NCBI RefSeq assembly: GCF_000717275.1 | Contig: NZ_JNYV01000002.1 | Location: forward strand, 310,001-374,000 | DNA from: Kitasatospora arboriphila | Lineage (GTDB): Bacteria > Actinomycetota > Actinomycetes > Mycobacteriales > Mycobacteriaceae | Length of the DNA stretch: 64,000 bases | Direction: 5' to 3' | Shown: positions 33,903-43,365 of the stretch, piece by piece | How the letters are laid out: the number at the start of each line of letters is the position of its first letter | How positions within the stretch are numbered: position 1 is the stretch's first letter | Program-made: the position numbers and the translations under genes | The notes under the pieces: generated by a model | Told to the model about the DNA's origin: nothing | What the model saw: only the letters and a program-made list of their open reading frames with translations | Database searches by the model: none

Positions 33903-35450
33903 ATGCTCGACCGAATCCGCAATCGGGCGATGACCGATCCCGCCGGCACAGCCCTGGTGGACGACCGCACCGTCACGACCTGGCAGGAGGTCCTGGGCAT
34001 TCTCGACGCCCTCGGCGAGCGGCTTATCGGCCTGGCAAGCGATCCAGACGAGCGCATCGCGGTGATCGGCGAGAACAACGTGGAAACCCTGCTCGCGCAC
34101 GCTGCAGCCATCGGCCGCGGCGTGGGGCCGGTGGCGGTATCCCGCCAGCTCAAGGGTGGTGAGATGGCCGACCAGTTGATCGACTCCGGATCCGTGGCGG
34201 TGGTCACCGGACCCCTTGGCCTCCAATCGGCGACAGAAGCGGCCGGCAAGGCGAACCTACGGGCCGTGATCGCACACAACGCTCCCGGCGCCGACAGTGT
34301 TGTCACCTGGGCCGACTTTCTGGACGCTTCCCCCACCTCGGGTGCCACAGCGGCTCCCGATCAGCGGCCCGCCCGGCCCCCGTTGGTCTATACATCGGGC
34401 ACAACCGGACGCGCTCGCGGAACCGAGGTGCACTGGCTGCCGGCGCCCGCGGCCAACGCCGCCGACTTCGCGACGGCAGTCGCGGGCCGATCGGGGTACC
34501 CGGCAGGCACCCACCTGGTGGTCGGGCCCCTGCAACACAACGGACCGCTGACGTCGATTCGCCATCTGCTCTCCGGCCAGCCGGTGGTGATCCTCGGCCG
34601 TTTCGATCCGGAGCGGACCCTCGAACTGATCGAGACGCATCGGGTGACCTCCACGTTGATGGTGCCCACACACTTTCAGCGCCTGCTGGCTCTACCCGAG
34701 GCCGTGAGGGCGGGGTACGACGTGTCGAGCCTGGAGTATGTGGCACATACCGGCTCGGCCTGCCCGGCGGACGTGAAGCGCGCGATGATCGACTGGTTCG
34801 GGCCGGTGCTCATCGAGTCGTACGGCGGCAGCGAGATCGGGACCGTGTGCAAGATCGACTCGGCGGAATGGCTGGAGCATCCACGCTCCGTCGGCCGGGC
34901 CGTGCCGCCGTTCGAGGCCGTGGTCGTGGGCGACGAGGGCACCGAACTCGAGCGCGGCGCCGTCGGCGTACTGGGATTTCGTACCCCACCCGAACGTGGT
35001 GTGGTCTACCACGCTGACCCTGAAAAGACCGCTGCCGCTTACATATTGCCGGGAGTCGCGACTCTTGGAGACGTCGGCTACGTGGACGACGACGGGTACG
35101 TCTTCATCACCGATCGGGTGGCCGACATGGTGGTGTCCGGCGGGGTGAACCTGTACCCGGCCGAGAGTGAGCGCGTGCTGCTGACCCATCCGAATGTTGC
35201 CGAGGTCGCCGTGATCGGTGTACCGGACGGTGATCTCGGTGAAGCGCTCCTCGCGCTTGTTGTTCCCGCACAGGGCACTTCGCTGGACGTCGACGCGCTT
35301 GCATCGTTCGCCAAGGAGTCGATGGCCTCGTACAAGTGCCCCAAGCAATACGTGGTCGTCGACGAGCTGGCACGAAACGCGATGGGCAAACTCGACAAGA
35401 AGGCCCTGCGCGCCCCCTATTGGGCCACCGGCCGCACGATAGCCGGCTGA
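33903..35450 (+). CDS. AMP-forming acyl-CoA synthetase/ligase
   Basis: The ATG at 33903 behind GGAAGGA gives 515 residues. The ANL-superfamily P-loop is VYTSGTTGRARGTE near residue 165, where the usual PKG is ARG. Other motifs are ESYGGSEIG, the hinge block LGDVGYVDDDGYVFITDRVADMVVSGGVNLYPAE, and the catalytic Lys region NAMGKLDKKALR. It should activate a carboxylic acid to its CoA thioester with ATP. It is divergent from the dehydrogenase complex, shares its promoter elements and is followed by two phosphatase genes. Confidence 0.93.
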   Translation: MLDRIRNRAMTDPAGTALVDDRTVTTWQEVLGILDALGERLIGLASDPDERIAVIGENNVETLLAHAAAIGRGVGPVAVSRQLKGGEMADQLIDSGSVAVVTGPLGLQSATEAAGKANLRAVIAHNAPGADSVVTWADFLDASPTSGATAAPDQRPARPPLVYTSGTTGRARGTEVHWLPAPAANAADFATAVAGRSGYPAGTHLVVGPLQHNGPLTSIRHLLSGQPVVILGRFDPERTLELIETHRVTSTLMVPTHFQRLLALPEAVRAGYDVSSLEYVAHTGSACPADVKRAMIDWFGPVLIESYGGSEIGTVCKIDSAEWLEHPRSVGRAVPPFEAVVVGDEGTELERGAVGVLGFRTPPERGVVYHADPEKTAAAYILPGVATLGDVGYVDDDGYVFITDRVADMVVSGGVNLYPAESERVLLTHPNVAEVAVIGVPDGDLGEALLALVVPAQGTSLDVDALASFAKESMASYKCPKQYVVVDELARNAMGKLDKKALRAPYWATGRTIAG

Positions 35451-35495
35451 GTCACCCGTTCGTCCGCACGACCTGATGCTCTTCGAAAGGCACCG

Positions 35496-36095
35496 ATGAT
35501 CGAGATCCTGTTCGTCCGGCATGGCCAACCCGTGTCGGGGGTTCGTGATCCCGTCCTGGCGCCCGAGGGAATCGCCGACGCCGGCAAACTCGCCGAATGG
35601 TTGCGACACGAGACGGTCGATGCGATCGTCTCCAGTCCTCTGGCCCGCGCGCGTGAAACCGCTGACACCATCGCAGCCGGGTTGGGCCGCGAGGTGGATC
35701 TTGTCCTCGAAGATCTCCGCGAGTGGGACGACGACATCAGCCCCGAAGACTATGTCGCCCTCGAAGACATGGGACCGGACGATCCCCGGCTACTCGCCGT
35801 GGCGGCTGGCCGGTTCGAAGACTATGTGCCGCAACTCGATCTGCCGAAGTTCCGTGCTCGCGCGAGGAGTGCGATGGAGCAGGTGATCGACCGTTACGGA
35901 TCGGGACGGGTGGTGGTGGTCGCCCACGGCGGCATCCTCAACGCAGCCATCGCGGACGTACTCGAGATGCCCAAGACGTTCTGGCACAACCCCGCCTACA
36001 CGTCCGTGGCCCGGCTGCGCCGACTCGATTCCGGTGTCACCGTTGTTGATGCCGTCAACGACACCGCCCACCTGCGTGGCACGGTGAACCCATGA
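35496..36095 (+). CDS. Histidine phosphatase (RHG/phosphoglycerate-mutase-like) 1
   Basis: The 199-residue protein has the catalytic RHG motif at LFVRHGQPV (His near residue 9), the second arginine in SSPLARARETA, the acid in LREWDD and the second His in VVVVAHGGILNAAI. It should be a phosphatase acting through a phosphohistidine. It lies 45 bases after the CoA ligase and overlaps the next phosphatase gene by four bases (ATGA). Its position between acyl-CoA genes suggests a phosphorylated metabolite rather than glycolysis. Confidence 0.9.
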   Translation: MIEILFVRHGQPVSGVRDPVLAPEGIADAGKLAEWLRHETVDAIVSSPLARARETADTIAAGLGREVDLVLEDLREWDDDISPEDYVALEDMGPDDPRLLAVAAGRFEDYVPQLDLPKFRARARSAMEQVIDRYGSGRVVVVAHGGILNAAIADVLEMPKTFWHNPAYTSVARLRRLDSGVTVVDAVNDTAHLRGTVNP

Positions 36096-36736
36096 CACAG
36101 GTCGACAACACGGTCACCGCTACCCCAGACACCACCGCCGCCGACACCATCGCCACAGCCAGTCAGATCATCCTGGTCCGCCATGGACTACCTGGAGGCC
36201 CCGCGGTGGCCGACCCTTCACTGGGCGCCGAGGGTGTCGCTCAGGCCCGGCGTCTCGCCGAATGGCTGAGCGCGGAGCCGGTGGCCCAGTTCGTCTCCAG
36301 CCACTACGCCCGAGCACACGAAACCGCGCTGCTGGCAGCGCAGCCGCACGCCCTGGATGTGCAGGTGGACAAGCGGCTTCGCGAGTGGGACAGCGACCGC
36401 ACCACCTACGCCACGCCCGAGGCCATCGCAGCCACGCCGCGAGGAAAAGCCTTCGCGGAGGGCCGATATGACGAGTTCATCCCCGACTACGACAAGGTCG
36501 CAACAGCGGCCCGCATGCGCACAGCGGTGACCGAGGCGGCCGAGCGGGCACCAGGGCAGCTGACCGTCATCGTGTCCCACGGCGGTGTGATCAACACCCT
36601 GCTGACCGACATCCTGCAGGCCCCTTCGCCGTTCTTCTTCAACCCCGGCTACACCTCGATGACGCGCGTCGCGGTGCTGCGCTCGGGCAGGTTTGTCATT
36701 CAGTCCGTGAATGAAACCGCGCACCTGCGGGATTAG
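36092..36736 (+). CDS. Histidine phosphatase (RHG/phosphoglycerate-mutase-like) 2
   Basis: The 214-residue protein repeats the plan of its upstream neighbour: a 25-residue N-terminal tail, IILVRHGLPGG, SSHYARAHETA, LREWDSDRTTYATPE, and VIVSHGGVINTLLTDIL. The C-terminal thirds of the two proteins are alike (NPAYTSVARL and NPGYTSMTRV; VNDTAHLRG and VNETAHLRD), so they are tandem paralogs and may form a heterodimer. A third family member lies at 48.3-49.0 kb. Confidence 0.9.
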   Translation: MTQVDNTVTATPDTTAADTIATASQIILVRHGLPGGPAVADPSLGAEGVAQARRLAEWLSAEPVAQFVSSHYARAHETALLAAQPHALDVQVDKRLREWDSDRTTYATPEAIAATPRGKAFAEGRYDEFIPDYDKVATAARMRTAVTEAAERAPGQLTVIVSHGGVINTLLTDILQAPSPFFFNPGYTSMTRVAVLRSGRFVIQSVNETAHLRD

Positions 36737-36813
36737 CAGGTCAGCGACGCCGGAGATCTCCGGCGAGCCGAACTCGGTGGGGATTGTCAGACCTCTCCGA
36801 TACACTCGAACAC

Positions 36814-38595
36814 ATGTTCGGGGGGACAAGATCAGAGCAGGAACGGGCAACCGGAATAGTCGCCGCGGCGGTGTTGCGGCCCAATGAGCTGCTGCGTAAC
36901 GCCGAGGCAGCGGTTGCAGGCCTGGCCTACTTGGAGTGGGCGCGTTACGACGCTGCCGCACAGCTGCATCGGCAACTGGTTGAGCCACATGACGACACGG
37001 CGGTGGCGCTGAGGGCGCTCGACCCGTTCGCCGTCTGCGCGGCCCGCTTGGCAGCTGCGCAGCAGATCACACAGCAGGGGGCCGAGCACCACCTGTCGCG
37101 AGCATTGGCTCTGCGAGACCGGCTACCGGCAGTCAACGAACAACTGCGGCAAGGACGGGTTGCAGCGCATCACATCGCGACGATCGTCTCGAGGACCGAC
37201 CTGATAGACGGGTCAGCGTTCATGGCCAACATCGACCACGAAATAGCTGGGCACCTGCAACGAAACGGATCGTGGTCGAAGGACCGTATGCGAGACATGT
37301 TTGACTCCACGATATTTCGCCGCGACCCTGACCTCGTCCGTAACGATCGGGAAGACGCGAAGAACAAGCGCGGCGTGTGGTCGAACAACATCGAGCACGG
37401 AATGTCCGCCATCGATGCGGTCGCGAGCGCCGAAGAGACCGCCATGATCATGGCGCGCCTCGAGAAGCTGGCGATGTCGGTCTGCAAGGCCGACCCACGA
37501 CGCAAGTCCGACCGGATGGCCGACGCTCTGTTCGCACTGGTGATGGCCCGCGAGTTCTACTGCCAGTGCCCCAACGACCCGAAGCACCCCTGCACAGCCG
37601 ACATTCGCACGGTCCCGACCCACGAGGCCGTGGCGTCGGGCATCGACGTGAAGATCATCCTTCACGTGATCGCCGATCGAGCCACCGTCGACGGCAGCGC
37701 AGACAGCCCCGGATACCTCGCCGGACATGGGGTGATCAGTGCTGACCATGTGCGCGACATCGCAACCAAGCCGGAAGTCGTCGCCCGTTCCATGGGAAAC
37801 GACTACCGGGAGGTGCGACGGGACGAGTCTTTCGCAGAGACCGCCCCCACGTCGCATCTGGACGACCCCCGGTCCGCAGAAGCCCCCAGTTTCGTTCGCG
37901 ACCGCGGAGATCCCGAGCAGGTGTCCGAAGAACACACATCATCCGACGGTGATCTCACTCAGCGGACGTTGTATTGCCGGGCAACACAGAGCATTTTAAG
38001 CGTCGACGTCAGAGGTACGCCGGACGCCGTCGAACCGCCTTTTGTGCAGGCCGTTCCACTGCCTGCCGTACAACCAGGCGACCCGTACAGGCCATCCGCA
38101 GTCGCAGACAGCTACATACGCATCCGCGACTGCTACTGCACGTGGCCTGGCTGCGACCGCAAGGCCTGGGGCGCCGACCTCGACCACACCCACGAGTACA
38201 ACCACAACGATCCGGCCGCCGGAGGACATACCCACCCGGGCCACATGAAGGTTCTCTGCCGCTTTCACCATCTGCTCAAGACCTACTCCGACTGGCTCGA
38301 TGACCAGTACCCCGACACACGCAACGGTCGCACCCGGCTCGTCTTCATCACGCCTGAGGGGCGCTCCTATCACGGCCCAGCCTGGACCGGCGAAGACCTG
38401 TTCCCGGTGCTCGCGCGTCTCGTCTGGGACGCCGGCCCGGTGCCCCGCAGGCACCCATCGTCTCAGTCGCCACCATTGACGGACAGCCGCCAGATGACGC
38501 GTACCGCTGCCAAACATGCACGCCGTCAACAAGAAAGGGAACGAAACCGCCGACGAAGTCAGGGGACGAACGAGCTCGCTCCACCACCTTTTTGA
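36814..38595 (+). CDS. DUF222 / HNH endonuclease domain protein (13E12-repeat type)
   Basis: The ATG at 36814 is seven bases after TACACT (36801-36806), so the message may be leaderless; an in-frame TTG at 36784 is the alternative. The 593-residue product has a helical DUF222 region in the first 330 residues (LARLAAAQQI, RDRLPAVNEQLRQGRVAAHHIATIV) and a C-terminal HNH nuclease: CTWPGCDRKAWGADLDHTHE followed by HTHPGHMKVLCRFHH. A low-complexity charged stretch lies between. Such proteins occur in many copies in Gordonia, Rhodococcus and Mycobacterium and spread within genomes; their role is unclear. It interrupts the catabolic region. Confidence 0.92.
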   Translation: MFGGTRSEQERATGIVAAAVLRPNELLRNAEAAVAGLAYLEWARYDAAAQLHRQLVEPHDDTAVALRALDPFAVCAARLAAAQQITQQGAEHHLSRALALRDRLPAVNEQLRQGRVAAHHIATIVSRTDLIDGSAFMANIDHEIAGHLQRNGSWSKDRMRDMFDSTIFRRDPDLVRNDREDAKNKRGVWSNNIEHGMSAIDAVASAEETAMIMARLEKLAMSVCKADPRRKSDRMADALFALVMAREFYCQCPNDPKHPCTADIRTVPTHEAVASGIDVKIILHVIADRATVDGSADSPGYLAGHGVISADHVRDIATKPEVVARSMGNDYREVRRDESFAETAPTSHLDDPRSAEAPSFVRDRGDPEQVSEEHTSSDGDLTQRTLYCRATQSILSVDVRGTPDAVEPPFVQAVPLPAVQPGDPYRPSAVADSYIRIRDCYCTWPGCDRKAWGADLDHTHEYNHNDPAAGGHTHPGHMKVLCRFHHLLKTYSDWLDDQYPDTRNGRTRLVFITPEGRSYHGPAWTGEDLFPVLARLVWDAGPVPRRHPSSQSPPLTDSRQMTRTAAKHARRQQERERNRRRSQGTNELAPPPF

Positions 38596-38685
38596 GATAC
38601 TTGACAACGACACCTGTTTGTTGGTTGACTGTCGATATTGAGACGTGCGTCACAGCGTGCGCGTCGTTCGCCGAGGGAGTCCCCC

Positions 38686-39480
38686 ATGAGCACAGCCGGC
38701 TTGGTCGCGAGCAGAAGACTCGCCGAGAGGTACGCGGACGTTGTCCGCAGCCTCACGGCCGACGAGTGGGAAGCACCAAGCCGCTGTGCCGGTTGGTCGG
38801 TGAAAGACCTGGTGGCACACACGGGTTCGAACTTCAAGGTGATGGTGGATCCCCCCGCCGAGGATCCCGGAGCACCCACTCCCGCCACTGCCGAGGAGAT
38901 GCAGGAGCTGCTCGTGGCGCAGCGCCGCGACTGGACCAGCAACCAGGTCGCCGACGAATTCCTGAGCAGCGCCGAAGGCGCCATGGGCGTGCTGAGAATG
39001 ATGCAACAAGACGGTGTGGCACTTACCCCGATGACCATGACAGACCTGGGCACGTATCAGAGCCACCAACTTTCGGATGCCTTTGCGTTCGACATGTGGT
39101 GCCACATGTACGTGGATCTACTGGCGCCCGAAGGCCCGGTCACCCGCCCGGTGGCCGAGCATGACGACGAGGTGCTGGGCGCCGCAATCGGCTGGATGTG
39201 GGACGGGCTGCCGCAGATGTGCAAGCCGGTCAGTTCGGTGCTCGACCGCCCGCTGGGCGTCCGTCTATCCGGACCCGGCGGCGGCGAGTGGACCCTTCGA
39301 CCCGGCTCGGAGCTCCTCACCGTCGAGACCGGAATCATCGACGCAGACACTGTGATCGCATCTACCGCAACCTCTTTTGTGATGTGGGGCACAACTCGCA
39401 CTTCGTGGCGTGACCACGTCGCCATCGATGGTGATTCGGATTTCGCTGCGACCGTGTTGGACAACGTCAACGTCGTGTGA
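38686..39480 (+). CDS. Maleylpyruvate-isomerase-like, mycothiol-type DinB/MDMPI fold protein
   Basis: The ATG at 38686 behind GAGGGAG gives 264 residues. The N-terminal four-helix MDMPI domain shows RRLAERYADVVRSLTADEWEAPSRCAGWSVKDLVAHTG, with a metal His in VAHTG and further candidate ligands in FDMWCHMYVD. The C-terminal half is SCP2-like (MWDGLPQMCKPVSSVL ... RPGSELLTVETG). Related proteins are mycothiol-dependent isomerases or transferases. A weak copy of the shared motif (ATACTTGACA, 38598-38607) precedes it. The substrate is unknown. Confidence 0.88.
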   Translation: MSTAGLVASRRLAERYADVVRSLTADEWEAPSRCAGWSVKDLVAHTGSNFKVMVDPPAEDPGAPTPATAEEMQELLVAQRRDWTSNQVADEFLSSAEGAMGVLRMMQQDGVALTPMTMTDLGTYQSHQLSDAFAFDMWCHMYVDLLAPEGPVTRPVAEHDDEVLGAAIGWMWDGLPQMCKPVSSVLDRPLGVRLSGPGGGEWTLRPGSELLTVETGIIDADTVIASTATSFVMWGTTRTSWRDHVAIDGDSDFAATVLDNVNVV

Positions 39481-39618
39481 CGGCCGACTCCCTGGGGGTT
39501 GAAACAGTTTGCCCGTGCGCAGCGATGGGTACAGCGAGCGTGATCAGCCGGGTTCTGCCCATGTGCCCGGTGATCTGACGCCACGTCTGTCTCTCACCCA
39601 CCACCTTTAGGGCTGCAC

Positions 39619-40191
39619 ATGGGATCCGTTCGAAAACGCCGCTTCGCTGCGTACACCGCCGTCGGACTGATCGGGGCAACATTCCTCGGCGGCGGTATTG
39701 CCACCGGCGATCTACCGATGAACCTGTCGATCTCAGGCGAGTCATCTGTCGCGACGATCGCGTCGGGCAACGCACAGAACGTCACCGTGTACGCCCGAGA
39801 GGTCAAGACCACCACGAAGGGCGACCTGCCCAGCGTCGCCATCAGCCTCGAATCGGCCCAGCTCTCCGACGTCTGCCTGTCGACAGTTGCACATGGCCTT
39901 CCGTTCATCGGCGACGTCACCATGTATGTGCGTGTCCCAGGGAACAACACCACAGTCGACAACCTGGTCGTGGATGCCTCCTCCCTGGGAGGGTCGATCA
40001 AGACCGGGCCGGCGCAACTCGGACTTGACGTCTCGGCGACGGGTCAAGCCGAAGGTGTGGTCACGGCAGGGAAGACCGTGCAGGAGGCGACCATGACACA
40101 GGCGCGAATCGACGTCATCGCGCTGAACGCGAGCGCTCTGTCGATGAAGAACTTCACCATTGACGTCGATAAAGGTGACACCACTTGCTGA
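39619..40191 (+). CDS. DUF6230-like exported protein
   Basis: The 190-residue protein has an N-terminal hydrophobic stretch after basic residues (RKRRFAAYTAVGLIGATFLGGGIATGDL), which fits a signal or anchor segment. The rest is beta-rich and polar (ISGESSVATIASGNAQNVTVYAREV ... NFTIDVDKGDTTC). It resembles DUF6230 proteins, which are usually encoded next to DUF6114 membrane proteins in actinobacteria, exactly the arrangement here (seven-base overlap with the next gene). Function unknown, probably at the cell surface. Confidence 0.75.
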   Translation: MGSVRKRRFAAYTAVGLIGATFLGGGIATGDLPMNLSISGESSVATIASGNAQNVTVYAREVKTTTKGDLPSVAISLESAQLSDVCLSTVAHGLPFIGDVTMYVRVPGNNTTVDNLVVDASSLGGSIKTGPAQLGLDVSATGQAEGVVTAGKTVQEATMTQARIDVIALNASALSMKNFTIDVDKGDTTC

Positions 40192-40601
40192 TCGACGAAC
40201 ACGCCTTCGGGCGGCGTGCGCGTTTCTCTCGGTGGCGCCGCGACCGTCCGTTCTGGGGAGCGACACTACTGGTCGCGTCCGGGCTGCTGCTTCTGCTCCC
40301 CGCGTATACGACGTTCCACGTCGGCGACGTCCTGATCACCATCAGCACCATCTCGGGTGTCTCCACCCTGTTGCTCGGCGCGCTGATGGTGCTGTGCGGA
40401 GTGGCTTCGTTGTTGCGTCCGAGCGTGAAGTTGCCCGCGGGTGTCAGCGCCATGATCATCGCGCTGGTGGCACTACCGGCAGCCAACTTCGGCGGGTTCA
40501 TCATCGGCACGTTGCTGGGCATCGTGGGCGCGAGCTTGGTTCTGGCGTGGACTGATTCGACGTCCTCACGGGTTCCGGCAGACGAGCTCAGCCGAGGCTG
40601 A
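40185..40601 (+). CDS. DUF6114-like membrane protein
   Basis: The 138-residue protein starts at a TTG inside the end of the preceding gene, behind AAAGG. A short basic N-terminus (RRARFSRWRRDRPFWGATLLV) leads into four hydrophobic segments. The FSRWRRDRPFWGA opening is typical of DUF6114. It should form a membrane partner of the exported DUF6230-like protein. It overlaps the end of the convergent oxidoreductase gene by 14 bases. Confidence 0.75.
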   Translation: MLIDEHAFGRRARFSRWRRDRPFWGATLLVASGLLLLLPAYTTFHVGDVLITISTISGVSTLLLGALMVLCGVASLLRPSVKLPAGVSAMIIALVALPAANFGGFIIGTLLGIVGASLVLAWTDSTSSRVPADELSRG

Positions 40602-41604
40602 CCAACATCTTGCCCACGTTCCCGCCGCCGAGCATCGACAGAAACGCGTCCACGGCGTTGTCCAGACCGTCGTAGATGGTGGATTCGGCAACCAGTTCGC
40701 CCGCCTCAAGCCAACCGACAACCCGATCCTCGAACTCGGGCCTCAGATCTTCGTGGTCACGGACGATGAAGCCGCGCAGAGTGATTCGCTTGAGGATGGC
40801 GTTCATCAACACGTCGATGGGCGGACGGTCAGGCCCACCGTTGGAGATCATCCCGCACAGCGCAACTCGGCCCCCGACCTTCAGAGACGACAACGCGGCG
40901 ACAAGATGGTCCCCGCCGACGTTGTCGAAGTAGAGGTCGATGCCATCGGGAGCCGCGGCCCGCAGAGCCGAACCGATCGGCTCGCTGCGATAGTCGATGC
41001 CCGCGTCGAAGCCCAGATCCTCTATGAGCTTCCCCGCCTTCGACGGGCCTCCCGCGCTGCCGATCACGGTGCGCGCACCCATCAATCGCGCGAACTGGCC
41101 GGCTGTGCTGCCGACCGCACCGGCGGCAGCCGAGACGAAGACGTCGTCACCCGGACGTAGTTCGCCCGCACGGACCAAACCTGCGTAAGCGGTGAAACCT
41201 GTTTGCCCCAGCGCCCCGAGCCAGTGGTGCAGTTCGAGCCCCCGGGGTTCGATGATCGCCGCGGCGGAAGCGTCGACCACGGCGTGCTCGCGCCACCCCA
41301 ACCGGTGACGCACGTACGACCCGTCCGGGATCAGGCCGTTCCCGGCAACCACCACGCCCAGCGCCGAGCCGTCCAGCGGGGCATCGACCTGGAAGTTGGT
41401 GGTGTAGTGCATCTCCGATGTACCCAGACGACCCCGCATCGACGGGTCGACACTCATGAACAGGTTCTGCACCAGCACCTGACCGCCCGAGATCTCGGGC
41501 ACAGCCGTGTCACGAACCTCAAAATGCTCTGGGCGGGGCTCCCCGTCTGCCGGTCGCTCCTTCAGGAAGACCGCGCGCGTGGTGGTGATGACACCGCTGC
41601 TCAC
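40588..41604 (-). CDS. NADP-dependent oxidoreductase (MDR, CurA/YncB-like)
   Basis: The GTG at 41604 gives 338 residues and overlaps the stop of the upstream PEP-domain gene by four bases. It is a zinc-free medium-chain reductase of the CurA group: LFMSVDPSMRGRL near residue 50, LGQTGFTAYAGLVRAGELRPGDDVFVSAAAGAVGS with the nucleotide-binding fold, and LYFDNVGGDHLVAAL. Members reduce 2-alkenals, enones or curcumin-like double bonds with NADPH. Translational coupling with the PEP-domain protein suggests consecutive action on one intermediate. Confidence 0.9.
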   Translation of the reverse strand: MSSGVITTTRAVFLKERPADGEPRPEHFEVRDTAVPEISGGQVLVQNLFMSVDPSMRGRLGTSEMHYTTNFQVDAPLDGSALGVVVAGNGLIPDGSYVRHRLGWREHAVVDASAAAIIEPRGLELHHWLGALGQTGFTAYAGLVRAGELRPGDDVFVSAAAGAVGSTAGQFARLMGARTVIGSAGGPSKAGKLIEDLGFDAGIDYRSEPIGSALRAAAPDGIDLYFDNVGGDHLVAALSSLKVGGRVALCGMISNGGPDRPPIDVLMNAILKRITLRGFIVRDHEDLRPEFEDRVVGWLEAGELVAESTIYDGLDNAVDAFLSMLGGGNVGKMLVSLG

Positions 41605-43325
41605 GGCAGCTCCAGGATTGTTACCGTGCCCTTGGAGCCATCGACCTCGACCAGCGCGCCGTCCGGGATCCTTCGGGTGGCCGCGGGAACGCCCGCTGTG
41701 CAGGCGATTCCGAGCTCGCGACTGACGATCATGGCGTGCGAACCCATGGCACCCACGTCGGTGATCGCACCGGCGGACACCATGAACAGCGGAGTCCACG
41801 ACGGATCGGTCTGCGGCGCGACGAGGATCTCGCCGACCTCGAACGTGTCGAGTGCGTCCATCGAGGTGATGACGCGGGTGCGCCCCGTGGTGATGCCCGG
41901 CGAAGCACCCGAACCCTGCAGCACGTCACCGACTTTCACACCCTCGACGACCGATTCGCCCTTGCGCTTGAGACCCGACAGCGGGGGCATCGGCTCCCGG
42001 GTGTCAAGGAACGTCGGCAGTTCCAGTCCGAACAGCTCGCGCCATTGCCGGTGCCGGTCGGCCAGTGTTCGTGTCATCGACTCCGGCGCGCTGGCCAGGG
42101 CGTCGAGTTCGTCGTCGACTGCCATGAAGACGTGGTCGGGTGACTCGAGATGACCCTGCGCGTGCAGCCGTCGGCCCAACTCGACCAGCGGGACACGTGC
42201 CTCGTGCAACACCTTGATGCAGTTGGTCTTTGCCCGTTCACGCCAGGCTGCGAACCGCCGGGCCGATGCGACCGCGGCGTCGAGGGTCGCGAGCGCCTCG
42301 GTGTCGTCGCCCACGATGGCCCGGGCACGCGCCAACGCGTCGTCGGTGGCGGACGCATGTTCGGACAGCCGGGCGGCGGGTGATGCCGAATCATCTTGCA
42401 GCCGGAGGCGATCGATCAGTGAGAAGACCAAGTCGGGCTTGGTCTCCCAGGAGACCGAACCGAGGTCCCACTCGTTCGGGCCTCGGTATCCGAAGTCGAG
42501 GAGGAACTGCTCGAGCGACGCGTCGAACTTCGGATCGATGCCGGCGATCCGCGCACCCACCCCGGCGACGCCGGCGTCGAAGGCCGCCATCAGCTGCTCG
42601 TCGGCGCGGACAAGACGGCCGAGCTCCCACAACGCATACGACGGCAGGGCCGAATCGACGTCGCCGGCCGAACCGACAAGCGTGACGATGAGGTCCTGAT
42701 GATCGGCACCCAGCAATTGGCCGAGCACGGCGGGGCCGACAGCGGCACAGTTGGTGGCCACCACCTCCCCACGCCAGGCGACCCGCTCCAGCGGCATCAC
42801 CGAACGTGCTCGCGCGACGAGGGCCGCGGGGGTCAGCGACGTGAGGTCGGGCCGCTCGGTGCGCAGTCGGTCCGCGAGCGTGCGATCTTCCTCCAACTCC
42901 GGGAAGGTTTCTGTAGAGAGCGCCCAGGCGTTGCGGTCGGCAAGACGGCGGCTGGCGTCTGCGTTCTCGTCGTCCGGATGTCCCACGTAGGCGGGGATGT
43001 CGGGGTCGCCGCCGTACCAGAGCTGGTCTACCAGCTCCACCGGCAGTCCACCGCGGATCCCGACGAGCCGCGACATCGAGAGGTTGATGTACAGGTGGCC
43101 GTAGAAGATGCCCGATGATGCGGCCACGTCAGGCTTCTCCGCCAGTGAATAGCTGCCCAAGCTGGCATAACCGAAGTTCCAACCGGGCAAGATGTTCTGG
43201 ATCCATCCGAGATCGGCGCCCAGCGGGGTGATCGGATCGGACAGCACGTCGCTGGCGTTCAGCCGGGTGTACACGGGCAGGCGGTTGCTGGGATCGGTAT
43301 CGACCAGCCAACGTTCTTCGGTCAT
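41601..43325 (-). CDS. PEP-utilising swivel-domain protein without ATP-grasp (RPH/phenylphosphate-synthase-like)
   Basis: The 574-residue protein starts at an ATG. Its last 95 residues are a PEP-mobilising swivel domain with the phosphorylatable His in GAMGSHAMIVSRELGIA and preceding GSGASPGITTGRTRV. The N-terminal 450 residues are helical (VYTRLNASDVLSDPITPLGADLG start; FLLDFGYRGPNEWDLGSVSWE) and resemble the substrate-binding part of rifampin phosphotransferase or the catalytic subunit of phenylphosphate synthase. The ATP-grasp domain found in fused family members is absent, so phosphoryl transfer would need a partner. It is coupled to the MDR oxidoreductase and divergent from an SDR. Confidence 0.85.
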   Translation of the reverse strand: MTEERWLVDTDPSNRLPVYTRLNASDVLSDPITPLGADLGWIQNILPGWNFGYASLGSYSLAEKPDVAASSGIFYGHLYINLSMSRLVGIRGGLPVELVDQLWYGGDPDIPAYVGHPDDENADASRRLADRNAWALSTETFPELEEDRTLADRLRTERPDLTSLTPAALVARARSVMPLERVAWRGEVVATNCAAVGPAVLGQLLGADHQDLIVTLVGSAGDVDSALPSYALWELGRLVRADEQLMAAFDAGVAGVGARIAGIDPKFDASLEQFLLDFGYRGPNEWDLGSVSWETKPDLVFSLIDRLRLQDDSASPAARLSEHASATDDALARARAIVGDDTEALATLDAAVASARRFAAWRERAKTNCIKVLHEARVPLVELGRRLHAQGHLESPDHVFMAVDDELDALASAPESMTRTLADRHRQWRELFGLELPTFLDTREPMPPLSGLKRKGESVVEGVKVGDVLQGSGASPGITTGRTRVITSMDALDTFEVGEILVAPQTDPSWTPLFMVSAGAITDVGAMGSHAMIVSRELGIACTAGVPAATRRIPDGALVEVDGSKGTVTILELP

Positions 43326-43365
43326 CTCATCTCGACTCTGGGATAGTTTCTATATTTTGGGTGCA

